NCBI GenBank assembly: GCA_036346225.1
Contig: JARFIW010000899.1
Location: 1,860,001 to 1,924,000, forward strand
Direction of reading: 5' to 3'
DNA from: Platerodrilus igneus
Lineage: Eukaryota; Arthropoda; Insecta; Coleoptera; Lycidae
DNA: 64,000 bases
The position numbers and the translations under genes were made by a program. How positions within the stretch are numbered: the first letter of the stretch is position 1; each line of letters begins with the position of its first letter. The notes under the pieces are model-generated. The model had not been told where the DNA came from and made no database searches. It saw nothing but the letters and a program-made list of their open reading frames with translations. This document shows, piece after piece, positions 33,844 to 46,993 of the stretch.

Positions 33844-34080
33844 TCAACTCCCAAGTTCAGTCATCCGGGCCAATGTAACAAACGGTCCTATCCACCGGAA
33901 GAAGCTCACAACGGTGTGCACGAAATTTTGCAGAAAGCGGAAGCAACAATTATTCTTGATCCCATGCAGAAAAGAATGAAAATGAACTCGTACAAAGGGC
34001 GTACGTTTTAATACACCATCGGAAGGTGACCGTAACAAAAGATAGTACCCTTTCAATTGCATTTTTCAGTATACATTAGG
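33844..34080 (-). repeat. Gypsy LTR-like sequence, second copy
   Basis: Strong match to 25790-25960 and a short match to 26240-26290 (ACAAAGGGCGTACG and TTTAATACACCAT). This may be the truncated 5' LTR of the minus-strand gypsy element whose gag lies at 30.3-30.9 kb. Confidence 0.55.
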
Positions 34081-34639
34081 ATTGCATATGACGCATTTTA
34101 CATATAACTATGTCACTATTTCAAATAAAGCCAAAAATTTTTAAGTAGCTTTTGAGGATGTTTGATATACATTTCAAACAGGAGCAATTTCTGTAATTCA
34201 AGAATATTCCTTACAATCCACGAGATTAAATTAGCTGTATAAAGTCCGCCACAATAGAAGTAGAAAGAAAAAGATAAAATTGGTTGGGCATTGAATTATA
34301 TAGATATTATCCCATACTCCTTCTCTATGAGAATAAAATTGGATTTTAGTTTACTTATAGCAACGGAAACAATTACTTATATTCCAATCTCACAGCCGTA
34401 AAAATTTAAGAGATAATTTAAAATTGACGTGAACCTAACTAACTTACATCGTTATACTGCAAAGCGTATCATTATTTAATAATAAAGTTCAAAGCGAAGG
34501 CAAAGCAGTAACTATAAGACCTTGCCTAAAAAATTCATCCAAAAGGTATTCTCAAACGGGCTTAGTCCCTCCGAACTGACCCATTTATCCCTAATACTAA
34601 AAGCAAGCGGCGTAACTACATGTAAAGCTTCTTATATAT
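34081..34639. other. No gene recognised
   Basis: AT-rich, no ORF or repeat identified. Confidence 0.5.
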
Positions 34640-35835
34640 CCGGAGCTACTTTGTTATAGAAGAGAATATATAAGATACACACGGCAAAGATAAATAAGAG
34701 AAATATCTTAAAACATTGATAAAAGGATAGGAAAAATGAATGTAATTTTCTCCAATGCAGAATTGGTTACGTATTGCAATGGAAATTGTATAAAAATGAA
34801 ATCCGAGAATGTTCAGCAAAACGAGAAATTCGTTAGTGCTCACCATAGTCTAAGGAATCACCTTGCAGTGCTCCTCATAGCCTGCAAAACCTTCAGCAAG
34901 CAGCGCTCTCCATAGCCTGCTATACTTCGACACGCAGTGCTCTCCATAGCTTGCGCATTCTCCGACGTTGAAGCTGTCCGCCGCCGTACTTAGAGCACGT
35001 CATTATAATTCATCAATCAATAGTTAACAAACTACGTATGGACGTTAAGTTCCGTTCCATACTTCACCGACAAATCGTTATTGTGATTGCGTCTGTCAAC
35101 TCTACCACCGGGACGACACCCCCGTAGAATTCCACGGCGACGTACTCGACGAAGTCTTAGCCAGCACTACCACAACGCCTTCCGAAGAATACCGAAGATC
35201 CCGAAGACATCCGGGCCTCTTAATACTGTAAATAATTTCTAACCCTCACTGTTCAAGTTTTTACTGGGCTGCACAATTACATTCCGAAGCCTTCCGAAAA
35301 CAACCGAAGACTTCTGAACTTTCTATACTTGTATATATTGCAAATTAGTAGTTTTTAATTTCAAATCATAATTCTTTGTAACTTAACGTTGTGCCAAAAG
35401 TAAAACACGAAGCCTCCCGAAAAGTACCGAAAACAGACGAAGAATTCTGGACCTCTTCAAACTGTACATATTTGCTAACGATCATTGTTCAAGTTATCAC
35501 TGGGCCTTATAAGCAAACTCCGAAGCCTTCCGAAGAGCTCCGAAGAATACCGAAGACTTTCACACCGCCTTCTAGCTGTATATACATTCATTTAATAAGT
35601 GTTTTAAGTTTATTTTGGTTCCACAAGCAAGCACAAAGTCTTCCGAAGAGTTCCGAAGATTACCGAAGACTTTCGAACTGCTTAAACTGTTATATAGTTA
35701 AAATCAGTCAATTTTAACTAAATAACTTTTATTTTCATGTATTTATGGAACTTATAATTCGTTTTGCTTATACTTATTAAACAAATAATCAAACCAAGCC
35801 TGCATGCTTTCAGACACCAACGACCCGAACGGTAA
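34640..35835 (+). repeat. LTR-like repeat with CCGAAGA clusters, copy 2
   Basis: Same orientation and order as 1425-2390. TATAAAAA at about 34789, the CTCTCCATAGCCTGC units at 34860-34960, then GACAAATCGTTATTGTGATT and four or five CCGAAGA clusters; it ends ...CATGCTTTCAGAC. It has at least one more CCGAAGA cluster than copy 1. The ORF at 35391-35717 is a translation of these clusters and is not a gene. Confidence 0.5.
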
Positions 35836-36164
35836 TAGACGATATCAAACTGAACATTTTCTAAGACTATGAAAAATTGATTTCGAAAATATTCAAGTGC
35901 ATGTTTAAGTTAATGTCTCTTATAAATCTCGTATTGATTTTGAAGATATGTTGAAAATCTTGAACTCGAGTAAGTAAGGATATTTTTTGGTCCATTAATG
36001 CGCTCGATTTATTAGTTTCAAATATTAAAACAAATACAGAACTATATCAGGCAAACTATGTATTGCATACACATATATTGCATTACACGTTTAATATAAT
36101 TAGGTCAGCAGCGTGGCTCTAAACTGTTTACCTTATGTACACAAGTCTCAACCAGACCATTACT

Positions 36165-36345
36165 AACACTTATTCCTATAGCCTTTGCACATTTCTCACG
36201 TTCTCTCGCGCATACACAGCACACACGCGTACGAGCACACAACCACATACTCCTTGCACTTGCATACCCTCTCATATGCACACACATGCACACACGCGTG
36301 TGTGCACCAAGTACACACGAACACGCGCACACTATCAAGTAGTCT
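36165..36345. repeat. CA/CACG-rich microsatellite-like tract
   Basis: Mixed CACACGCGTG, ACACATGCACAC and ACGCGCACAC repeats, palindromic in part. ORFs on both strands (36105-36387) are composition artefacts. Confidence 0.8.
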
Positions 36346-36399
36346 TGTACGCAACCTAACCTTCAAATAAGTTTGCATTTTTGTCAATCATATCTGACA

Positions 36400-38460
36400 C
36401 ACATGTCAAACGTAATGAAATTTAGGTTGATGTATGGTTGCGCACATGATTTAGATTTGTATGCTTTTCCAATTGTAATCGCAGGTGCATGTGGCATAAT
36501 TGGTTAGCGCGAGTTAGGTTTTGGGCCTTGGGAGTTGCTTTTTTTTTAAAATCTTCTTCCAAAACTCTTCTAACAATATTTATTTAAACTGAATTACAAT
36601 ATTGATTTTTTAATTACAAGTTCGTGGATCAAGTTGAAGTTACTATTTTAATCAAACTAAATTAGGGCGAGTAGCAGAACTAACAACAATGTTAAAGTTG
36701 AGAAACTCAAGACTGAATGACCCTCTTGGGCTTTCCGGAGTATTTATGTTGTCCCTGCCCCTCACATTTCTCCTGTGAACTGCAGAGTTCATGTCTGCTT
36801 GTTTCTTTATACATTTATACAATACAAAGTAACAATCTTAATTCTAATGATTTGCGGTTGTATAATTTACTGTGACCTGCACCTGCAGTATCAGGTTGCG
36901 TCTGGAATACATTGTATTCACATCCGTTCTCACAACTTGCTTGTGAACTTTCATTAAACTTTTCTTTATATATCCTTGAATTACATTGTTGCATCTAACT
37001 TAAGTTTCTTAATAGTTTCATTTAATTACATATATATTCTAATTTGGGAGATAGGAAACTCGCGGCAGCGATCAAAGCCAACGGTTGCAGGTTCGAATCC
37101 TATACACATACGAAAAGAACTCAGTATATGAATTATAAATGCATAAAAACCACAACCAAGGGGTTTTCGTACTTATTGCATAAACTTAATATCGTTCTAA
37201 GATAAAACAAGTGTTATTTCACTATATTCTACGTATAAGAAAAATTTTTCAAAAAGTTTCATTCCTAATAAGGTGTTTACGTTTAACGGTATTCTTAATG
37301 CGTAAACAAGAGTATGAAAAGGAATTTAATTGATAACTCAATAGATATTTCGTTCATATGTTTGCTATCAAAGTATTTGATAGTGAATAATATTTAATTG
37401 TGTTTTCCTCTTCACGCCACACATACGTTGGTAATTAAATGAAAGCGTATTCATTTAAAATATCTATCGATGTTCAAAGAAAAAGTTACGAGTTCATTGA
37501 AAGTATTCTGGAATAATCGAGTACTTAAATGGAACATATAGCGAATGATGAAATACAATAGATTCGTGGCAGCAACGCGATAAGAAATGTAAACGTACAT
37601 CCAATTAAGGCGAGTTAAGCGATAAAGTCGTAAAGACAGGATAACGCATAAACAAACGTCAATTAATTAGCATAGCTCGAGGCTTTTCGAGAACGATAAA
37701 TCTATGAATGATGCATCATACGCCTTTAAAATGAACCAACTACAAGGGTCACTAATAAACATGAAAATTCTAAATGCTTACGTAAGAAGACAAACCCATT
37801 CCTAAAACCAACACAAACATAGAAACAACTAGACTTTGCTAGAAGGATCTAGATTGCTGACGTTGTACGAAAGCTTATCTATATAACCTAATGGAAGTCA
37901 AATACAGTCGATGAGTTGCTATTCAAACGTCGCGATGCAGTAGAACTAAAGATGCTATGCTACGTAATAAAATACTACAGTGAAACTTATTATGCTTTAT
38001 AAAACGATTTTATTGAAATAGCGATAAAAAGGTGTTGTAAAATTTAGAAGTAAGTAAGGTTGTTTGAAGTACCTAAAATGGTTTCAAAGTGGAGGCCAAA
38101 TAAAAAATAATAATTGACTACTGCAAGATACAGTTTTTAATTTGAATAAAAGCATATATGGAATTGGAATGATAATTTTGGTATTTAATGGTATTTAATG
38201 AAATTTTACGATTTAAGACTATTTTGGAACGTGAATGGATGAGTAAGCTCTGGACAACGGCAACGACAAGTACGTTTTTTTAATGTTACACATAAATTAA
38301 ATTGTTTCAAATTTTTGACTAATTAGTATTTTAGTATTTAAAGTAGAGTGTGTGTAAACTCTGTAATTTGATATGTAGGGTGGTAGCCTTAGGTGAGGCT
38401 TTGCTAGTATATATTAAAAAAATTATTAAACCTAACTGATCAGATACGTTTAATTCCGAG
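36400..38460. other. No gene recognised
   Basis: AT-rich. A lone B-box-like GGTTCGAATCC at about 37090 has no good A box upstream and could be a worn SINE head. The 60-residue ORF at 36775 has no motif. Confidence 0.45.
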
Positions 38461-38464
38461 ATAG

Positions 38465-38592
38465 TAATCCAGCTAGTAATTGAAAGATGAAAAATATAAA
38501 ATCCCAGAGAGCACTTGGACCTGTATCATCGGCTTTCGCGGCCGATGCGTTTTCCAATTACGCCACTGAACCAGTTGACGACAGTTGAAAAA
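38465..38592 (-). mobile_element. tRNA-derived SINE, family 2, copy 1
   Basis: Minus strand reads GGTTCAGTGGCGTAATTGGA (A box), a hairpin-capable ATCGGCCGCGAAAGCCGAT (anticodon arm) and a worn B box. A short body follows, ending ...TCTTTCAATTACTAGCT. The same sequence recurs at 38868-38945. Head differs from family 1 in the anticodon arm. Confidence 0.65.
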
Positions 38593-38867
38593 TTATACAA
38601 ATCTATATCATGTATATAACCATACATCAACCAAACTTTCAATTACTGATTGCATTCTTGCGAATCATATTTGACAGTGGCAAGTTTTTGGCTTATAACA
38701 GATATATCCAGGGAGCGACGCTCACAATTACGGCTGTAAACGAACTACTAAATATACATATTAGGTAGTTGCACAAGGCAAGTTGATAGATACTGACATA
38801 TCATGGTTAATAAGATGAAATAATAACTTAGACTTTCATGCAAAGCTCAAATGATCATTTGAAATCG

Positions 38868-38945
38868 AGCTAGTAATTGAAAGATACAAAATACAAACTC
38901 TCATCAAGATTTGAACCCTGTATCTTCGGCTTTCGCGGCCGAAAT
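38868..38945 (-). mobile_element. tRNA-derived SINE, family 2, copy 2 (truncated)
   Basis: Matches copy 1 from GCTAGTAATTGAAAGAT to CGGCTTTCGCGGCCGA. The tRNA head is missing and a TA microsatellite starts exactly there. B box reads GGTTCAAATC. Confidence 0.65.
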
Positions 38946-38948
38946 ATA

Positions 38949-38994
<46 letters not shown>
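38943..38994. repeat. (TA)n microsatellite
   Basis: About 25 TA units with one TG interruption. Confidence 0.9.
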
Positions 38995-38995
<1 letters not shown>

Positions 38996-39549
38996 TGATA
39001 TGATAATGAGGTCACAATAGATCACTGAGCACCAAATTCTGTGAAAAGAAAACACTAAAACTGAGAAAATTAAAATTTTCCAATATTTAACTTTTACCCT
39101 TTATAAACATAAAAGCGTATTCCCTTAGGACATAAGTATATTCCCATGTAAAATCTTACGTACATATAGTGTTGTGAGATATCAGTTAAGAAGAAATCCT
39201 TCCTCGAAATCCGTGCATAAATATTCTCCCGAAATATACAATTCTTATTGCATTTATGAAGCATAAGATCAAAGCCCAATTTTAAAATTAGTATTTATTG
39301 ATGGTGTTAATTCATTTCAACCGTATGTAAATAATTACTCTCTAAAAAATATCTTGAAACAAGTTTCATTTATCGTAGAACGCATTTTGAAATAATAAAT
39401 AAATTTCAATTAGTACTTTTCTGAAAGGTAAATTGCATCCTCGTTAAAAATGCCATATTTATATACTAAAACATACTACGATATCAAGAATCTTTAAAAA
39501 AGTCATAAATTATATACGTAAAAGATATAAAATCAGCAAGTTAATTGCC
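38995..39549. other. No gene recognised
   Basis: AT-rich with short ORFs only. Confidence 0.5.
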
Positions 39550-39552
39550 TTT

Positions 39553-40218
39553 TTAAGGTTCCGTATCATATAAGGTATAATGGAACCTTTATAAGATCAC
39601 TCTTGTATTCGTCTGTCCGTCTGTCACAGAGGTTTTTCTCGAAAATTAGGTAACGTAGGAATTTGAAATTTGGCACAATGCTAGGTCTTTATGGCGTGCA
39701 CATATATCGACGGTCAGAAAATAAGAAAGAAATATTTTTAGATTAAAATGGCGGTCAAAAATTCGGTCAAAAGAAAAAAGTTTTAATAAATATATCGTGT
39801 GAGCTATCATTTGAAAGAGAATTCTAAAAGGCTTCTAAAAATATTTTTTATAATTTTTGGTGCAGTAGTCTTCATGGTATAGCTCAAACTGTGCCAAAAA
39901 TGACCGTTCTCCCCCCTGTTCTCCTACATTTCAAAAGCTAAAATTTTGATTTTAATAGGGATAGCAGCTATGGAGTCATAGATTATCGGAAAACTGCAGG
40001 TTTATTTGACAGTGTAATAGTTGCTGAGAAAGAAATTTTTAAACAGAGTAATATACAACAAATTTACTAATGTACCAGTACAATGTGGGATAATATATTC
40101 ATTTTTCAGTTATCACAATCAAATTTGGATAAAATTTAAAAAGTACATAAAAAATGAAAAAGCTTAATTTGGTTTATTGATTGCTCACTGTAGTATTGGT
40201 ACGGAACCCTAATAGTGT
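39553..40218. mobile_element. MITE-like element with GGTTCCGTA / TACGGAACC ends
   Basis: Left end TTTAAGGTTCCGTA and right end TACGGAACCCTAAT form a short terminal inverted repeat. Inside are GTCTGTCCGTCTGTCACAG and AATTTGAAATTTGGCACA. Sequences of this style (ACGGAACCCTA, GTCCGTCTGTC, a GAGCTCGACTCG-like flank) are very common non-autonomous repeats in Lepidoptera and some other insects. No target duplication was identified. Confidence 0.55.
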
Positions 40219-40317
40219 GAGCTCGACTCGTTCTTAATAACTTTTTTGAATAAATGCCCCAATTCGAAGAAGCGCTACTACCAAAAGGCTATTAATAAGT
40301 AAGATAGCGAATTTTAG

Positions 40318-40535
40318 TCGTCATCAATAGGTTTCAATCCTACTACTGGTTGAACGTGTAACTCCATTGTTTCCTATTCTAAGCTAACATACACATTTCC
40401 TTAAAATTCCCACATCGTTTACTATTTGCGTACAATAGTCTAATCTAGGTTTACCTCTACCTCTCGTTATTCTTTTCTCTGCTTCTAATATATTACGCAC
40501 TATTCCTTCATGCCTTAGTATGTGTCCATTTTAAT
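40318..40535 (-). mobile_element. RTE 3' end fragment, copy D
   Basis: The reverse complement matches the RTE C-terminus (GGCAGACCTAGATTAGACTA region, near 52270) down to the ORF end. Strongly 5' truncated. Confidence 0.8.
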
Positions 40536-40539
40536 AGCT

Positions 40540-43500
40540 CGAATTATATTACAGTAGTCGTTGGCGAGAGATAGCAGTAGTAATAAAAAAAATGACTATT
40601 TTTGACGACTACAATAACTTTATACTGACAGATCATTAAACGCGAAATCCCGGATGTGTTGTGCTTCGAGAACATAATCGAATGATGACGTATTGAGATT
40701 ATTTATTATATAAGAACGAGATTTAACGAGGATGAGGTTATTCATACTAACAGCATGCAACATGTAGGTTTCGAGTAATTTTTAATTCATTAATTTATTC
40801 TGACGGTATTTCACATGTAACATAGAACTTTGAATATAATTATGAGGCATAATTTACTACTTTTCAATAAATAATATTAGTGCAGTTACATGCTAATTTT
40901 AATCTACTTCTGAAAATAGAAATTTGAAGTGGAATCGGAAGTGTTATTTCATAAAAGATTTATATTAGGTTGAAAATGTATTTTTATATTAGTTAATTGT
41001 GTACAGTCAACTAAAATAATTTCATTTGGGGTTGCAAATTCAGGTAATGAATTTATTATTATATAGAAGATAATAAACAAACCGAATATTCAGGTTTAGT
41101 ACGGTATTAAAGATGGGATATTAAATTAGGTGTAGATAGAACTGTTTATTTACAAGGTGTATAAATAGGGAGCATATTCTTAACTGGTGTAAATAGTAAT
41201 TCTAGTAAAAGTATTTAATTAAGGATTTATTGATAAATAATTCTCATGTTTTGAAAATTTCTTTACAAGAGCAGTGTAAAAAGTAATTGTGAATTGTGTA
41301 TATAATTGTTATTTTCAGAAGTGAGAACAGCAATATATTGCTGTGAAAAGCCTCTGTGTTGGGAAAGATTAAATTAGATTAATGAGGATGCAATAGTAAA
41401 TATGAAATTACTATCTTACACTCCTTTTCCTTTCCTGGCTAGCTCAACAGAAGTTATACTGTGGAATTTACGGAAATGAAATAAAACATAGTAATTTCAA
41501 GATACATCTGTACATTCAAAAATATTTTGCTTTCATACAAAAGAATTTATAAAAAAGTTTACAGGTTAGGTTCATACGGAAAATTATTACCACAAGTTAA
41601 TTATTTATTAAAATAATTATTATCTAATCTTTGTGAAGCAACAAAATCCTCTTTAATTTATATGTGGATAATTTACCTATCTTTTACTACCCTCTTCATG
41701 AGTGCAATTGGCCAATGACGCTGCACAAGTAATTTAATGAAGATCAAAATGCTTCGAATTCTGACCTCAAAATTTTGCTGGAAATTATCTTTTACAATTT
41801 TTTTTTATCATATTAGGAACTTATTCTAGATTATGTTACAAATATTTAAATATTCTCATCAATTATAAACAAAGAATTATCCAAATTTTATTCTTGCCGT
41901 ATTTCTTGTTAATGAGCGCTCATCCAGATCACATTTTCAACATAATGAACGGTATTAAATACTTTCTGGTTCTATCTTAAATTGACGTTAAAATCCCAGT
42001 TTACTAAAGTGCATTTGTTGTTAGTTGATTAGAATCATCAGTTGTGATCTTCTACCAAGATTATTCATATTATATAAAATCTCCATTTCACGTTAGAACG
42101 TAAGTGTGCAAGAAGCATTTTTATTGTTAATAGTTGGAACGCCGATGAAATTGATTACAAATCATTAAAAAGTATTCGTTTCATGTCGTAAAGTAATTTG
42201 AAGCATGCAACTCTTACATGTTCGATTTACTCAAGAAAAAATTAATAATGAATCGCCGAATATTTTATTATTAGTATCGATACGACATAGTTTTGTTTGA
42301 ACCTCAAAAATAAATTAAATGTGCCGAACAATTATCGTTAATAGATTATTTATGAACATACACATTTTATGAAACACTTGTCATCTTCAACATATCTGTA
42401 GGAGAATCTAAGTAAGAAAAAGTTATAAATTTTGTTTTTGAGTGATGTAAATCACTAATCAGTATTGCTAGAATGAATTTTAAATAATAAATATTTGTAA
42501 AAACCTTATATTGCTGAACTTAAGGTATTATTGTAAATATTTTAAACTGCATTTTTTTGACAATACATGAAATTTAAATTACCTTTAGAGTTATTCTTTT
42601 ATGGGCAATTGTTAGAAGAAGAATTTTGAAAAATTTTATAAGCATGAAAGTTTAGTAAATGATCATACTTTATCTGTTTTTAAGTTTAATGTGATCGGAC
42701 TTCCTCCAATTTTGGATAAATACTGAATTTTCATATTAAGGTGGAGAACTACAAATTATGACCTTCATTTTCTTTGAGGTTAAGGTTGATGAAACATACG
42801 GGTTTTTGCGTTTTCGCGGGACTGCTAGTTTTAATAGTATAAACGCAGTGACGCTATTGAACTTTGTCTTTAGCTATACCCAAACAAAATCGGTCTTCCA
42901 CCCATTCTCTTGCAAGAAATCTGGAGCAACCCCCAGACAGCCGTTTTGACTTACAAGTTGTCGTCTAACCCTACACTGGCTATTTTTATATTCAAAAAAC
43001 CTCGGTGTACTACTGGGACGTTAAGTATGGCCTCTGGCAGAGGCTTACTTAAATTTTGTCCCATCTTACCCTGATGCACTTTTGGGTACCCTAACGTGAG
43101 GCCAGTTAGAAATTACAGTGGCTTGCAACGTACAAGATTCGATACTTTTACATCACGCCTGCACCACTGTAGATTGCCGGTGTACGCTTATAATTGTTAC
43201 GAAGTTCACGCCCCTTCTGGGCAAATCGAAATTTATAACGTAACGTCATTTTTATCCATAACAATAGGTATAGACCAGAATAAATAAACACAAACGGTAT
43301 TTCAGGTGTCATGACTAGTCATAACAGATTTTCAACAGAGACCGAACATCAACAAGAAACAAGCCAAACAATCAATTTCGATCAAACAAAATTAATACCC
43401 AAAATGCCTTTTTCAAATTAGAGAAACTGTGGAAATTTGTAAAAGTTCCAACAAGATTAGTAGGAGGAGAATTAACGACCTCCCTCTCTACGAAAGTACC

Positions 43501-45080
43501 ATTGGGTTCTTCTAAGTGCGAGCTGTAGGCTTTACTCAAGTGCAGCTATAAATAATCATTGTACAGTTCACTCATACTGCAAATGCTTCTCATTCATTTG
43601 ATCTTCTGTTATTTTGTTGAACACTCGGCTTTTTGTTCGATATAACGAGTGATTTTGCTCGTCCAGGAGCAACGTCTTTTGCAATTAATACTTTACCACA
43701 GACACCGATCTGGGTGAGTGTCTGCGTTCAAAAGTAGTGATCTAAGTCCTGTCATGATACACCTTATGAAAGTGGGTAAACGTATTTAGTACGATACGAT
43801 CCAAACACGGAACACGTATTATTAATCATCTGTTATTGTTTTATAAAATATTGGTGCATACTCTAATAAATTAATTGTTACTGAATTTTTTAAGTCGAAG
43901 TGTAAAAATAACACAAATTCGTAGCGTGCTATACATTTAATTTCACCAAAGGGGTATTTTAAATATAGTAACACCAGACGATTTATTATGCGACCTCGTT
44001 TGGACAAAAAAATTCTGTTGAATGATTGATGTTAGTATACACGCACAGTGTTTATATAACAACCACAAAAAATTTACATATCCATACTAAATACAACAAA
44101 ATTTAATATGCTTTTAACATATACCTACTATTCCCTAAAACAACAACTACTAATGATACAAAATAGTAAAATAACTTCCATTGGATTAAGTTAAAAAATG
44201 GCAAGTTGAGCAACAAAATAAAAAACATGCAAACATTTGTTAATTAAGAAGACTTGGTGCTACTTAAATTGATCAAATTATGAGAAGACCAACTAGTAAA
44301 TTTAGTTTAATAGATACATACATAAATAAATACGTGCAGAGTTTGAAACCAGCAAATTATAAAATCCCGAAGTCAACATCTTTTTTTCACTTTTTTTTTA
44401 AACATATTCTAATCTTAATTCATGTATTTAACGAAATACAAGAAGCGATGGAAATGAACGTTTCAAAATTTTTGTATAAATCGACTTATGTTCAGCTTGT
44501 AATAACGTAAATTAAAATGACTGTTCAACAAAATTAAAATACTTAATAATTTTTAAATTTTTTGGCTGAAATGTGTTACGAACAGATTCGATCAAAAAAA
44601 AATTAAATTAACGTTTCAGAGGTTTTGTCAAAAATTTTGTATTCCAAAAAGCTACCGTTAGACTCGTCTATAAACAACAAGATAACTGTTATCGACTAAC
44701 TTAAGGGAATGGTAGGGTAAAAGCCTGTATTGAGTAAAACCTGGCAAAATATGTAATTATGTTGGACACCAGCTAATTTGAATTAGTTTCAAAATTTTTT
44801 CGAAAACTGTTCAACCTGAAAAATGAAAAGTTCCAGAACACGAAGTCATGAAAGCGACCGTAGTAGTTTGCCACTGGGTGAAGGTGTGATCATAGAAACC
44901 TAATATGTATATGTAAAGTTAGGGTTGCGACTGAAGTACATCGTACAATGCCAGTCTAGGAAACTCAGTTTTAACGTACTTATTATGTACAGTAAAGGTA
45001 AGTTAGTTATTCGCGTGCTTGCACAGAAGACGTACTAGGTTACACAGAATTTACAAATAAGATAGAAAAATTTACGTTTC
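40540..45080. other. Long AT-rich stretch, no gene recognised
   Basis: Short ORFs (42758, 43096, 43822, 44280) lack motifs. 42880-43260 is richer in GC and contains ACGCCCCTTCTGGGC and GGCCTCTGGCAGAGGC, which looks like a transposon terminal region, but no family could be named. Confidence 0.45.
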
Positions 45081-45099
45081 AAATTCACAATGTAAATTG

Positions 45100-46250
45100 A
45101 CAAATAATTCTGTAAGCCGGTGGGGTAATTTTGCAACACCGACACACCGTGCCTTCCCTGCTGTCGGGGTCATGTCTCACGGGTGTAGGACCAAACCCAA
45201 GGGATGCGTGGCCAGATAGTTGACCAGTCCCAATCGTCCAAAACTCGGAAAACAGGGTGGCGCGCCGCTTTTTCACGCCTTCCATGCCAACAGAGGGTGC
45301 CTGGCATGATGACCATTTACATTCCCCATACTCATAGGAACAATCATGAAACTGAACCTGAAGAGATAGAACCAGCAAGGGAGGACCCCTCAGGTACCCA
45401 AAATTTATCCAAGGAGGTGGACAAGACCCGGGATGCAGGTTCACATGCAAGACCGGTGTCTGATCCACGAGACATGGAGAAAACTATAAAGAAGCTTGCA
45501 GGCACTGGAGTGCACGTAAAGAGGCTTTGGGGGTGCTCAGCGTAGGAAACTGAGGCAAGCCAAGAAAGTCAAATCTGGGACTTGGACAGAGTCACCCGTC
45601 CACAAAGAAGGTGTCGGTGCAGAAGAGAGCGGGAGCAGTAAAAGACCCCGTTCAGAGACTTCCACACCGACACCATCTAAACACCGGCAGCGAATTAAAC
45701 GCCCCAAGAGCCATAAGCAGGTTGGGTAGTCTAGCGCTGCTGCTGGGGGATTGCGATTGGCGGTAATTCACAGACTTCACCCGGACTCAGTTTTGAACGA
45801 GGGGCAATCGATAAGCGTCCAGAAAATGCTTCTGGACACTGTACTCGACACTCCCTCAGGAAGCTCTAACCCACCTTAGTCCGAAGACGCTAGGTTTGCC
45901 GACGACGTTCTTTGGCTGACCTTTGCAAACTTAGAGGTTAAATGCAATGTAGAAACTAAGGGGAGACCTTTGAAAAGGCGTGTGTCTAACAGTAGTCGAC
46001 GCAGCGGACCTCCTGAAGAGACCCAAGTTTCTAGTATGGATCCTTGACAGAGATGTCAAGAAAAAAATTACCAGGACCTATTTGCAGAAGCAGAATCCCA
46101 GTCTGCAAACGGGTGGCTGGCATATGCTTTCCTAGAAATCTAATAAGGAAGCCTTTTTAGTCGATTCGGGATCTTATGAGGTACTTGAGCAAGCCAAGTT
46201 TAAGACCTATTACAGGCTGAGAACGGTCTTGTTCAAGCCTATCAAGAGCA
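45100..46250 (+). pseudogene. LOA/Jockey-like LINE ORF1 (DUF4780-like)
   Basis: An ORF at 45204-45545 gives a charged N-terminus. Shifted frames continue with KKVKSGTWTESP, KRPRSETSTPTPSKHRQRIK and LRLAVIHRLHPDSVLNEGQ. SVQKMLLDTVLDTPSGSSNP, ARFADDVLWLTFANLEVK and NGWLAYAFLEI follow. The order resembles the DUF4780 domain found in ORF1 of Jockey/LOA-like LINEs, a nucleic-acid-binding partner of the LINE. Multiple frameshifts and stops. Confidence 0.55.
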
Positions 46251-46259
46251 ATTTACCTG

Positions 46260-46720
46260 ATGATAAGATTGGTCCAAGTGAATCTGCAGCACAGTAAGGC
46301 AGCATTAGCAGCCCTATGTAAGCTGATGGGGGACTGCGACATAGCCCCTATTCAGGAATCTTGGATTTGCAAGGGAAAGGTGCTAAGGCGGTTCAATCGA
46401 TGGGGCACTTCTGTATAGTAAATTCATTGATAGACCCAGGACATGTATACTAATCAACAACAACCTTAAGTGGTTGCAGCTTACAGAATTCTGGCTAGGT
46501 GTAGAGCGGATGGATCTCACCTCGTCATTGGTAACGACGCAAATGCTCACCACAAAAGTTTGGGGCAGTACTGGCACCAATCCTAGAGGTATAGCAATAA
46601 TGCAATTCATAATGGCAAATCACTTAAACATTTTGAATAGACATAGGATGGAAGTCATTTATATAATTATAAGTTCGCAATATATAAGCAACTGATGAGG
46701 AGAGCTGCTCAGACCACAGA
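46260..46720 (+). pseudogene. LOA/Jockey-like LINE endonuclease remnant
   Basis: IQESWICKGKV, SKFIDRPRTCILINNNLKWL and QLTEFWLG are followed, across a frameshift, by GNDANAHH and VWGSTGTNPRGIA, then IMANHLNILNRH. These are landmarks of the apurinic-type endonuclease of this LINE group (the Asp-Ala-Asn-His block). Frameshifted and truncated. Confidence 0.7.
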
Positions 46721-46993
46721 TACATCAGATTTTCTTTTACCAGGCTCAACCAGGTGAAGGAACAAAACTCTGAGAAAAGCCAAAAGAAAATCATGGAGGT
46801 GGTACTGCGAAGATATCGACGAATATCCAGAATGTGCCAGACTTCAAAGAATTCTCTTGAAGGACGCCCAGAGATTAATTGGCTCACTGTCCATGATAGA
46901 CAGTATTTTTACCAGGAATGGGAAAGAAACGATGGCTCTTTTGTTCCGAACTCACTTTCCTGGTTCGACGGAACTGAAACAATCACCATTTGA

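Noticed and set aside
36105..36387. Cys-rich minus-strand ORF resembling a small secreted protein
   Set aside because: Arises from CACACG repeats; the opposite strand is open too.
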